A stretch of 64,000 bases of DNA from Chitinophaga arvensicola (lineage in GTDB: Bacteria; Bacteroidota; Bacteroidia; Chitinophagales; Chitinophagaceae). The position numbers were made by a program, and so were the translations under genes. The notes under the pieces are model-generated. The model had not been told where the DNA came from, searched no databases, and saw only the letters and a program-made list of their open reading frames with translations. The stretch is taken from assembly GCF_900110835.1 (NCBI RefSeq), contig NZ_FOJG01000002.1, forward strand, positions 3,302,698 to 3,366,697. Direction: 5' to 3'. Shown piece after piece: positions 34,948 to 42,503 of this stretch (positions are counted from its first letter, which is position 1; every line of letters begins with the position of its first letter).

Positions 34948-35499
34948 TTACAATTGTTTTAAGAGTGTTCTCAATTGTATAATAGCATTGCGCATTCGGG
35001 TTTTAACGGTGCCCAATGGTATTTCAAGGGACCTGGCTATTTCTTCCTGGGTATGTCCCTTGAAATAAGCCATGTCAATAATAATGCGTTGATCTTTCTG
35101 CAACTTTTCTATCACCTTGGTTAAGCCCAGATGGTCGACCGACAGATGTACCGCCAGTTGCGGTTCATACATCAGTGCCACACTGTTTACATCCTGTACA
35201 CGCTGTTCAAGTTTGTGATTTTTTGAGCGGAGACTGTCGATGGCGGTGTTGCGGGTAATATTCAGCATCCAGGTAAAAAGGCGGCCTTTAGAGGCATCAT
35301 AGCGGTCAATATTCCGCCAGATCTTTACAAACACTTCCTGTAATACATCGCCTGCTGCTGCTTCTTCTCCTACTACTTTGAGGGCTACGCCATATAAAGC
35401 GGGTGAATAATGGTCATACAAATAAGTGAATATCTTTTCATCCCTGGCCAGCAGGCCCGAAATCAATTCAACTTCAGTGTATGTTAAGGTCGCTCCCAA
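34948..35499 (-). CDS. ECF RNA polymerase sigma factor (copy 2)
   Basis: The 183-residue sigma factor has region 2 (IFTYLYDHYSPALYGVALKVVGEEAAAGDVLQEVFVKIWRNIDRYDASKGRLFTWMLNITRNTA) and region 4 (YFKGHTQEEIARSLEIPLGTVKTRMRNAI), the same length as copy 1. It starts at TTG 35499; no in-frame ATG lies upstream within reach. Order sigma then anti-sigma is kept in both copies, so the pair was duplicated as a unit. Confidence 0.9.
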   Translation of the reverse strand: MGATLTYTEVELISGLLARDEKIFTYLYDHYSPALYGVALKVVGEEAAAGDVLQEVFVKIWRNIDRYDASKGRLFTWMLNITRNTAIDSLRSKNHKLEQRVQDVNSVALMYEPQLAVHLSVDHLGLTKVIEKLQKDQRIIIDMAYFKGHTQEEIARSLEIPLGTVKTRMRNAIIQLRTLLKQL

Positions 35500-35570
35500 G
35501 TTTGAGGATATGGATGTTATACTTTATGATACCAAAATAACAGGTTTTCTTTACATTACAAAATTATTTC

Positions 35571-36149
35571 CTATTTAGGGAAAGTCATTTTGTAGTCCAC
35601 CCGTATTTTACCTTTTGTGATGTCTTCTAACTTACTTTTCAACATTCTGCGCTTCAATGGCTTCAGGTGGTCAATGAACAACACACCATCGATATGATCG
35701 TATTCGTGGAGGATTACACGGGCGGTTACACCAGTGAAAGTCCTTACATGCGGGGTGAAATTCTCGTCAACGTAGCTCAAGGTAACAGTTTCTGCGCGAT
35801 TTACATCTTCACGGACCTTAGGAATACTTAAACAACCTTCGTTGTAAGCCCATTCCTTTCCACCGGTTTCTACAATATGCGCATTGATAAACACCTCTTT
35901 CACACCTTCATCACCAGGATAATCGTTCTTTTCGTCTTCTTCCAGGTTATGAATAATCTGTTCACTGTCTATTACAAACAGCCGGATCGCTTTATTGATC
36001 TGTGGTGCTGCAATGCCCACACCATTGGAACCGTACATGGTTTCCCACATATTGGCAATCAATTCCTTCAGGTTAGGATATTCAGGCGTGATATCTTCTG
36101 CTACTTTTCTCAATACCGGGTGCCCGTAAGCTACAATTGGCAAAATCAT
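35571..36149 (-). CDS. def: Peptide deformylase
   Basis: The 192-residue metallo-hydrolase removes the N-formyl group from nascent proteins. All three motifs are intact: GVGIAAPQ (residues 43-50), EGCLSIP (104-110, Cys metal ligand) and HEYDHIDG (148-155, two His ligands and the catalytic Glu). An acidic insertion (NLEEDEKNDYPGDEG) around residue 70 is common in Bacteroidota. ATG 36149 is chosen over the TTG two codons earlier. Confidence 0.95.
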   Translation of the reverse strand: MILPIVAYGHPVLRKVAEDITPEYPNLKELIANMWETMYGSNGVGIAAPQINKAIRLFVIDSEQIIHNLEEDEKNDYPGDEGVKEVFINAHIVETGGKEWAYNEGCLSIPKVREDVNRAETVTLSYVDENFTPHVRTFTGVTARVILHEYDHIDGVLFIDHLKPLKRRMLKSKLEDITKGKIRVDYKMTFPK

Positions 36150-36172
36150 GTTCAAATACTTGGTTTAATCCG

Positions 36173-36180
36173 CAAAGATA
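36173..36180 (-). promoter_or_regulatory. -7 box of def
   Basis: TATCTTTG on the minus strand, 23 nt before the def ATG. No clear -33 match. Confidence 0.45.
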
Positions 36181-36239
36181 GACAATTTCGGATGTTGTAT
36201 AACTCCGGTGACAGTGATTATACAGATTAAGTAGATTTT

Positions 36240-36653
36240 TTATATTTTATTCCGGAGATATTCCTGTAACATAATAGTAGCAGCAATTTCATCTACCAGC
36301 GCTTTATTTTGCCGGTCCTTTTTCTTTAAACCGCTATCGATCATCGTCTGGAAAGCCATTTTGGAGGTAAAACGTTCGTCTACCTTCACTACCGGGATCT
36401 CGGGGAAATTCTTTTTAATGATGCGGATACACTCTTCCACCAGCGGCGTAGCGTGGGTAGCATTGCCATCCAGGTGTTTGGGTTCGCCAATGACGATCGT
36501 TTCCACTGGCTCTGCGGCAAAATATTTCTTCAGGAAAGGGATCAGGTCGTGTGTGGCAACGGTAGTTAAACCACTGGCAATCAATTGCATTGGATCTGTT
36601 ACGGCCAGTCCGGTTCTCTTTTTTCCGTAATCAATTGCCATCAAACGGGCCAT
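36240..36653 (-). CDS. ruvX: Holliday junction resolvase-like RuvX (YqgF)
   Basis: The 137-residue RNase H-like nuclease has MAIDYGKKRTGLAVTD with the first catalytic Asp, VDERFTSKMA, and the C-terminal DEIAATIMLQEYL with the last acidic residues. The family acts in 16S rRNA 5' maturation and possibly recombination. It lies 18 bp downstream of the ubiA-like gene on the same strand and is probably cotranscribed with it. Confidence 0.93.
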   Translation of the reverse strand: MARLMAIDYGKKRTGLAVTDPMQLIASGLTTVATHDLIPFLKKYFAAEPVETIVIGEPKHLDGNATHATPLVEECIRIIKKNFPEIPVVKVDERFTSKMAFQTMIDSGLKKKDRQNKALVDEIAATIMLQEYLRNKI

Positions 36654-36671
36654 ATTGTCAATATTTTTAAA

Positions 36672-37544
36672 TTAAATCGCAGGAAAAACAAGCATATCTG
36701 TAATCGCAAACACCGCAAATACCACGCTCGCTATACCGTTGGTAGTCATAAACATGATATTGATCTTACTCAGATCGGAAGGTTTTACCAGCAGATGCTG
36801 CGATACCAGCATTACTACAAACACGACTGCCCCTATCCAGAAGATCCAGTGGAAATGACCGGTTAACCCGATGGTTACCACCAGCGCCGCAGCTATTACA
36901 TGCAACAGTTCCGAGAAACGGAGCGCGCCTGAAAGGCCCAGCCAGGCTGGTATAGAGTTCAGGTGTTGGGATTTATCAAAATCCTCATCCTGCAGGGAAT
37001 AAATAATGTCGAAACCGGATACCCAGCACAGTACCAGGAAAGATACCAGTACCGGCAGCAATGCAAACGCACCGGTTACCGCCAGGTAAGCGCCAATAGG
37101 CGCCAGCGACAGCCCTACTCCCAGCACCAGGTGGCACAATGCCGTAAAACGCTTGGTATAGCTATAACCCAGCACCACCAGCAACGCTACCGGCGACAGG
37201 AAAAAACAGATCGGGTTAATGAACCAGGTAGTGATAATAAACAGTACCACATTGGCAATAATAAAGAACAGGGCGTTTTTGGGAGAGATGATACCGGCAG
37301 GTATTTCTCTTTTCGCCGTACGTGGATTCAATTTGTCGATATCCACATCCAGCCAGCGGTTGAATGCCATGGCCGCACTGCGGGCAAATACCATACACAG
37401 CACCACCAGTCCGAAGGTAGCCCAGCTGAAACTGCCGCCCCCTTTGGTAGTGGCCATGAAATAGCCTGTCAGGGCAAAAGGCATCGCAAAGATGGTGTGG
37501 CTGAACTTTACCAGCGATAAATACTTGTTAACCGTAGAAATCAT
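36672..37544 (-). CDS. UbiA-family prenyltransferase (4-hydroxybenzoate polyprenyltransferase-like)
   Basis: The 290-residue membrane protein has about nine helices and both Asp-rich motifs: NRWLDVDIDKLNPRTAKREIP (near residue 63) and YSLQDEDFDKSQHLNSIP (near 185). It attaches a polyprenyl chain to an aromatic acceptor; the sequence looks UbiA-like. Because Bacteroidota use menaquinone, the true acceptor is uncertain. It follows the methyltransferase gene after 12 bp, so methyltransferase-ubiA-ruvX form one minus-strand unit. Confidence 0.85.
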   Translation of the reverse strand: MISTVNKYLSLVKFSHTIFAMPFALTGYFMATTKGGGSFSWATFGLVVLCMVFARSAAMAFNRWLDVDIDKLNPRTAKREIPAGIISPKNALFFIIANVVLFIITTWFINPICFFLSPVALLVVLGYSYTKRFTALCHLVLGVGLSLAPIGAYLAVTGAFALLPVLVSFLVLCWVSGFDIIYSLQDEDFDKSQHLNSIPAWLGLSGALRFSELLHVIAAALVVTIGLTGHFHWIFWIGAVVFVVMLVSQHLLVKPSDLSKINIMFMTTNGIASVVFAVFAITDMLVFPAI

Positions 37545-37556
37545 ATCATTAGTTCT

Positions 37557-38090
37557 TTAAGCCTTCTTCAATTTTACAAAGATATCCCAAACCACAATAC
37601 CGGTACTCACAGAAATATTCAGGGAATGCTTCATACCCAGCTGCGGAATTTCGATGCAGCCGTCCACGATCTTCATCACTTCTCCATCTACCCCGCTCAC
37701 TTCATTACCGAACACCAGTGCCAGCGGCTTATCGGCCGATGGAACGAACGCGTCCAGCTGCTGGCTGTTTACCGCCTGCTCAATGGCCATTACCTGGTAA
37801 CCGGCCGCCTGCAACTCCTGCACGGCGCTCATGGTGGTTTCGAAATACTGCCATTCCACGGTTTCGGTGGCACCCAACGCTGTCTTATTGATATCCCGGT
37901 GGGGCGGTACCGGCGTATAGCCGCATAAAATAATCCCCTGTACCAGGAAAGCATCTGCCGTACGGAATACGGATCCCACGTTGTGCATGCTGCGTATATT
38001 GTCCAATACCAGTACTATCGGCGTTTTATCGGCTGCCTTGAACTCTTCGACCGTTTTACGGCCCAGTTCATCCATGCTTAATTTTCTCAT
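37557..38090 (-). CDS. SpoU/TrmH-family RNA 2'-O-methyltransferase
   Basis: The 177-residue SPOUT methyltransferase has the three SpoU motifs in order: LVLDNIRSMHNVGSVFRTADAF, LVFGNEVSGVD and IPQLGMKHSLNISVSTGIVVW. The frame is open to 38192, inside mutS, but the conserved N-terminus (MRKLSMDELGRKTVEEF) and a -7 box six bases upstream fix the start at 38090. The RNA target is unknown. It is divergent from mutS; only 46 bp separate the two ATGs. Confidence 0.9.
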   Translation of the reverse strand: MRKLSMDELGRKTVEEFKAADKTPIVLVLDNIRSMHNVGSVFRTADAFLVQGIILCGYTPVPPHRDINKTALGATETVEWQYFETTMSAVQELQAAGYQVMAIEQAVNSQQLDAFVPSADKPLALVFGNEVSGVDGEVMKIVDGCIEIPQLGMKHSLNISVSTGIVVWDIFVKLKKA

Positions 38091-38096
38091 CACCTG

Positions 38097-38104
38097 CAAA
38101 GATA
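38097..38104 (-). promoter_or_regulatory. -7 box of the RNA methyltransferase gene
   Basis: TATCTTTG on the minus strand ends 6 nt before the ATG, so the transcript would begin at or next to the start codon (leaderless or nearly so). Confidence 0.5.
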
Positions 38105-38124
38105 ATAGGATGAGATGAGTTTTA

Positions 38125-38132
38125 TATATTTG
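38125..38132 (+). promoter_or_regulatory. -7 box of mutS
   Basis: TATATTTG on the plus strand ends 4 nt before the mutS ATG, again implying a leaderless or near-leaderless transcript. Confidence 0.5.
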
Positions 38133-38136
38133 CGCC

Positions 38137-40746
38137 ATGGCAAAAAGTAAAACGGAAGAAACACCGCTCATGCAACAACATAAAGCCATCAAGGAGAGAT
38201 ATCCGGATGCAGTGTTGTTGTTCCGTGTTGGCGATTTTTATGAAACGTTTAATGAGGATGCAGTTATAGCCGCCCGTGTACTGGGCATTGTTTTAACCAA
38301 AAGAGCCAATGGCTCTGCCTCTTATGTAGACCTGGCAGGATTTCCACACCACTCTTTAGATACCTATCTGCATAAACTGGTAAAAGCCGGTCACCGTGTG
38401 GCCGTATGCGACCAGCTGGAAGATCCCAAAACGGTAAAAGGCATCGTGAAACGCGGTGTCACCGAAATGGTGACCCCTGGTGTAGCGATCAATGATAAGC
38501 TGCTGGAAAACTCCAGCAACAACTTCCTGGCAACCGTACATTTTGGTACAGATACCACCGGCGTATCCTTTCTCGATATCTCCACCGGCGAATTCTTTAT
38601 CGCCGAAGGCAGTATCGAATATGTGGATAAACTCCTGCAGAGCTTCCGCCCCGCAGAAGTACTGTTTGCCAAACAGCAACAGAAACACTTCAAAGCCACC
38701 TTTGGTACACGGTTTTATACCTACACCATGGATGAGTGGATCTTTACCACCACTTACGCGGAAGAAATACTGCTGAAACATTTCCAGACCCATTCCCTCA
38801 AAGGTTATGGTGTAGACGGATTACCCGCTGCTATCATTGCGGCCGGCGCTACCCTTCACTACCTCAAGGATACCGAGCACCCGAATCTCCAGCATATTAC
38901 CCGTATGCAGCGCATCAGCCAGGAAGATTTCCTATGGATGGACCGCTTCACGGTACGTAACCTGGAACTGCTTAACAGCAGCGTGGAAAACGGTCATACC
39001 CTCCTGAAAGTACTCGACAACACCGTAACGCCCATGGGCGCACGCCTGCTCAAACGCTGGATGGTATTCCCTCTCCGCGACATCAAAGGCATCAACGAAC
39101 GCCTGGATACGGTAGAATACTTCATTAAGGAAACCGACCTTTCCAAATCACTGGTGCATCACCTGAAGCAGACCGGCGACCTGGAAAGACTCGTCTCCAA
39201 AATACCCCTGAAAAAAATAAATCCAAGGGAAGTGATGCAGCTGGCCCGCTCCCTGCAGCAGGTACAGGCCGTTCAGGCGCTATTGGCAGATACTGACAGC
39301 GACTACCTCCGCCGGCTAAACGAAAAACTGGATCCCTGTGCACCGTTGCTGGACCGGATCCTCAACGAGATCATGGAAAATCCGCCGGTACTGGTGAATA
39401 AAGGCGGCTGTATCAAAGAAGGCGTGAACGCGGAACTCGATGAACTGCGCAACATCGCCAATAAAGGCAAGGACTACCTCCTGCAGATCCAGCAGAAAGA
39501 ATCGGAAGCCACCGGTATCCCTTCCCTGAAAATAGCTTTCAACAACGTTTTCGGCTACTACCTGGAAGTGACCAATACCCACAAAAATAAAGTGCCCGAC
39601 CGCTGGATGCGCAAGCAGACACTGGCCAACGCGGAAAGATATATCACGCCCGAACTGAAAGAGTACGAAGAGAAAATTGTAGGTGCGGAAGATAAAATCC
39701 AGGTACTGGAAAGCAGACTATTTGATGACCTGGTACAAAGTTTACAGGCATTTATAAAGCCTGTACAGGAAGACGCACAGGTATTTGCGCGGATCGACTG
39801 TCTCCTCTGCTTCGCTCAGAATGCCATGCAGTATAAATACCGCCGGCCGAATATCACCGAAGGCTTCGACCTCGTCATTAAAGAGGGACGCCATCCCGTA
39901 ATTGAAAGAGGACTGGCCGCAGGAGAAACTTATGTATCCAACGACCTGTTGTTAAATAAAGAAGACCAACAGGTAATCATCCTCACTGGTCCCAACATGT
40001 CCGGTAAATCGGCCCTGCTGCGGCAAACGGCGCTCATCACCCTCATGTCGCACATGGGTAGCTTTGTGCCTGCCACCAGCGCGGATATAGGATTAACCGA
40101 CAAAATATTTACCCGTGTAGGCGCTTCCGATAACCTGAGCGGCGGCGAATCTACCTTCATGGTTGAAATGAATGAAACCGCCAGCATCATCAACAGCATC
40201 ACGGCTCGCAGCCTGGTGATACTGGATGAAATTGGACGTGGTACCAGCACCTATGATGGCATTTCCATTGCCTGGAGCATCGTGGAATATCTGCATGATA
40301 TGACACAACACCGCCCGAAAACGTTGTTTGCCACGCACTATCATGAACTGAATGAACTGGAAAACAAACACGTCCGGGTAAAAAACTTCCATATCACCAA
40401 TATGGAATCCGGTAATAAAATCATCTTTCTGCGCAAACTGGCGCCGGGTGGAAGCCGCCATAGCTTTGGTATCCATGTGGCCCGTATGGCAGGTATGCCG
40501 CCGGAACTGATTGATCGCGCCAATGAAGTGCTGGCCAATCTCGAAGAAAAACATATTGATGCGCCATTGCAGAAAAACATCAAGCAGATCAATACTCCGT
40601 CACAGAAATTACAACTGAATATTTTTGATGCACACAGCGATGTGTTCCAGCAGATCCGTGAAAAACTGGATACAGTGGATATTAACCGCTTAACGCCGGT
40701 AGAAGCTTTGCTGAAGCTGAGCGAGATCAAGAATATGATCGGATAA
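38137..40746 (+). CDS. mutS: DNA mismatch repair protein MutS
   Basis: The 869-residue ATPase recognises mismatches. The N-terminal mismatch-reading Phe-x-Glu lies in FRVGDFYETFNEDA (residues about 29-42). Connector, lever and clamp domains follow. The C-terminal ABC-type ATPase has Walker A GPNMSGKSALLRQTALI (near residue 617), LSGGESTFMVEM and Walker B LVILDEIGRGTSTYDG. Full family length. It is monocistronic, ending at a strong bidirectional terminator. Confidence 0.98.
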   Translation: MAKSKTEETPLMQQHKAIKERYPDAVLLFRVGDFYETFNEDAVIAARVLGIVLTKRANGSASYVDLAGFPHHSLDTYLHKLVKAGHRVAVCDQLEDPKTVKGIVKRGVTEMVTPGVAINDKLLENSSNNFLATVHFGTDTTGVSFLDISTGEFFIAEGSIEYVDKLLQSFRPAEVLFAKQQQKHFKATFGTRFYTYTMDEWIFTTTYAEEILLKHFQTHSLKGYGVDGLPAAIIAAGATLHYLKDTEHPNLQHITRMQRISQEDFLWMDRFTVRNLELLNSSVENGHTLLKVLDNTVTPMGARLLKRWMVFPLRDIKGINERLDTVEYFIKETDLSKSLVHHLKQTGDLERLVSKIPLKKINPREVMQLARSLQQVQAVQALLADTDSDYLRRLNEKLDPCAPLLDRILNEIMENPPVLVNKGGCIKEGVNAELDELRNIANKGKDYLLQIQQKESEATGIPSLKIAFNNVFGYYLEVTNTHKNKVPDRWMRKQTLANAERYITPELKEYEEKIVGAEDKIQVLESRLFDDLVQSLQAFIKPVQEDAQVFARIDCLLCFAQNAMQYKYRRPNITEGFDLVIKEGRHPVIERGLAAGETYVSNDLLLNKEDQQVIILTGPNMSGKSALLRQTALITLMSHMGSFVPATSADIGLTDKIFTRVGASDNLSGGESTFMVEMNETASIINSITARSLVILDEIGRGTSTYDGISIAWSIVEYLHDMTQHRPKTLFATHYHELNELENKHVRVKNFHITNMESGNKIIFLRKLAPGGSRHSFGIHVARMAGMPPELIDRANEVLANLEEKHIDAPLQKNIKQINTPSQKLQLNIFDAHSDVFQQIREKLDTVDINRLTPVEALLKLSEIKNMIG

Positions 40747-40827
40747 GCAAAAACTGTTTCAAAAGTGACTTTCCCGGATTGGCCCGGGGGCGTTTTGAAA
40801 CCTGGCTATAAACCACAACTTAGTACC

Positions 40828-40866
40828 AAAAACAAAGGCTGACCGGAATGGTCAGCCTTTGTTTTT
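40828..40866. terminator. Bidirectional intrinsic terminator (mutS / susD-like)
   Basis: A perfect 17-bp stem (AAAAACAAAGGCTGACC and its complement) with a 5-nt loop; A-run and T-run on either side, between convergent genes. Confidence 0.92.
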
Positions 40867-40888
40867 ATCTCATTGTTCACTGGTCGTT

Positions 40889-42466
40889 TTATTTTACGTT
40901 CCAGAAAATTTTGATGTTTGCTTTATCTTTTCCGGCCACCTGCGCATAGTTGTCAGGATTGTAGATCTGTTCAGTGGATGGATACAGGAGTCGCTGCGGC
41001 GGCGTAGTAGATCCGGAGGAAGTACCTGTTGCGAAAGGCAGTACAGGATATCCTGTGCGTCTTACTTCTGTCCATGCTTCACCTGCTTGCAGGATGAAGA
41101 AGTTCACCCATTTCTGCGTCCAGATTTTTGCCAGTTTCTGCTGGGTAGTACCAGTGTAGGCAATAGCCGGTTTCGCAACAAAATTGCTGATAGCAGCAGC
41201 AGATGGTGTAGGCAGGATAGGCCAGGTGCCGGTACTGAATACAGCAGACTGGTTAATACTGTAATAAAAACCTACCGACTGTGAAATACCATTTTCATAA
41301 TCGGATTGCGGTGCACCAATCCCCCATCTTTCGCCAGCTTCTGCTTTCAGGAAACTTACTTCGGAGGCGGTCAGTATAACGCCTGGTACATTGTAGTTAT
41401 TAAAGAAGGTAGCGGTGTCGTAAGTAGCATACCCTAATTTTTCATAATCACTGGCAGTACCATCTGTCGGGAAGCCTTTCATACCATGTAATTTTCCCGG
41501 GTCCCAGTATACATCAGTACGGGGATCACTGTTGGCAGCCATTACGGTATCCAGTAAAAATGCAGGCGCTAAAGGACTACCTGTTAAAGCGCTCTGCAGA
41601 TCGCTTTTTAAAGTAGGTGCACTCATTTTGATCACCACATTCTCCGTATTGCTGCTGATCAGCGGATACTTGGACGGGTTGCCCAACATGGTAGTTACCG
41701 CTGTTTTAGCACGTACTTCATTTACGAAAGAGGTATGCATGAGCAGGCGCAGACGCAATGAGTTAGTGTAACGTCTCCATGAGGCGATATCGCCATTCAG
41801 CATGAAATCTGCTTTTTTGAAGGCAGCCATGATTTCAACCGGAGGAGCAGCTGATTCGAAATAGCTGTTCAGATTATCCAGGCCGGCGATCAGTGTATCA
41901 TAAATAGCTGCCGCGTTATCAAACGGAGCGGGGATCACTACGCGGTCGGTATTCAGGGAACCTGCTTTTGTAAAAGGAATATCTCCCCAGAGATCTACCA
42001 TTTGCGCAGCCTGATCGTACAATACTACTTTGGCGCAGCTCAGGAAAATCAGTTGATCTGCCTGTTGAGCGGGTGTTAATTTACCATAAGTAGTTTCCAT
42101 TTCGCGGTAGTTGGCCATGATGCCGGGACCTACATAGTTCAGGTCATTATCATCGCTTTTACCACCTGCATAAAAATCTATCCAGCGGTTCTCCGTATAG
42201 GTAGGAGAAGGGATATACATTTTTATAGAGGGAGACAATGCCGTTGATTGCGCGAAAGCAGCGGTGGTAGGCAATATAAAAGTGGCGTAATCCCAGTAGG
42301 AAGGGCGCATACGCTTGTTCATATACATACCGCTGAGCAGTTTGCTCATAGAACCGGTAGTCGTTAACTCCGGATTTGGGTAGTCATCTGCAATTTGTTT
42401 CTTACAGGCGCTAAAAGAAGCGACGAGCAAAATAAGCAGTGAAGTATTTATTAAAAGACGTTTCAT
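40889..42466 (-). CDS. SusD/RagB-like nutrient-binding lipoprotein (pair A)
   Basis: The 525-residue outer-membrane lipoprotein has signal peptide and lipobox (LLVASFSACKKQ; Cys at residue 20) and SusD-like_2 features such as VVLYDQAAQMVDLWGDIPFTKA in the TPR part and the C-terminal WTEVRRTGYPVLP. SusD proteins form the lid that captures ligand for the SusC channel. It lies 37 bp downstream of the partner susC gene. Ligand unknown: no glycoside hydrolase, protease or lyase accompanies it. Confidence 0.9.
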   Translation of the reverse strand: MKRLLINTSLLILLVASFSACKKQIADDYPNPELTTTGSMSKLLSGMYMNKRMRPSYWDYATFILPTTAAFAQSTALSPSIKMYIPSPTYTENRWIDFYAGGKSDDNDLNYVGPGIMANYREMETTYGKLTPAQQADQLIFLSCAKVVLYDQAAQMVDLWGDIPFTKAGSLNTDRVVIPAPFDNAAAIYDTLIAGLDNLNSYFESAAPPVEIMAAFKKADFMLNGDIASWRRYTNSLRLRLLMHTSFVNEVRAKTAVTTMLGNPSKYPLISSNTENVVIKMSAPTLKSDLQSALTGSPLAPAFLLDTVMAANSDPRTDVYWDPGKLHGMKGFPTDGTASDYEKLGYATYDTATFFNNYNVPGVILTASEVSFLKAEAGERWGIGAPQSDYENGISQSVGFYYSINQSAVFSTGTWPILPTPSAAAISNFVAKPAIAYTGTTQQKLAKIWTQKWVNFFILQAGEAWTEVRRTGYPVLPFATGTSSGSTTPPQRLLYPSTEQIYNPDNYAQVAGKDKANIKIFWNVK

Positions 42467-42503
42467 TTTAATCTGTTAAGTACGTTTACAAATCAGTATC
42501 CTG

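Noticed and set aside
38091-38192. N-terminal extension of the SpoU methyltransferase into mutS
   Set aside because: It runs across the mutS start and its own -7 box; the conserved N-terminus begins at 38090.
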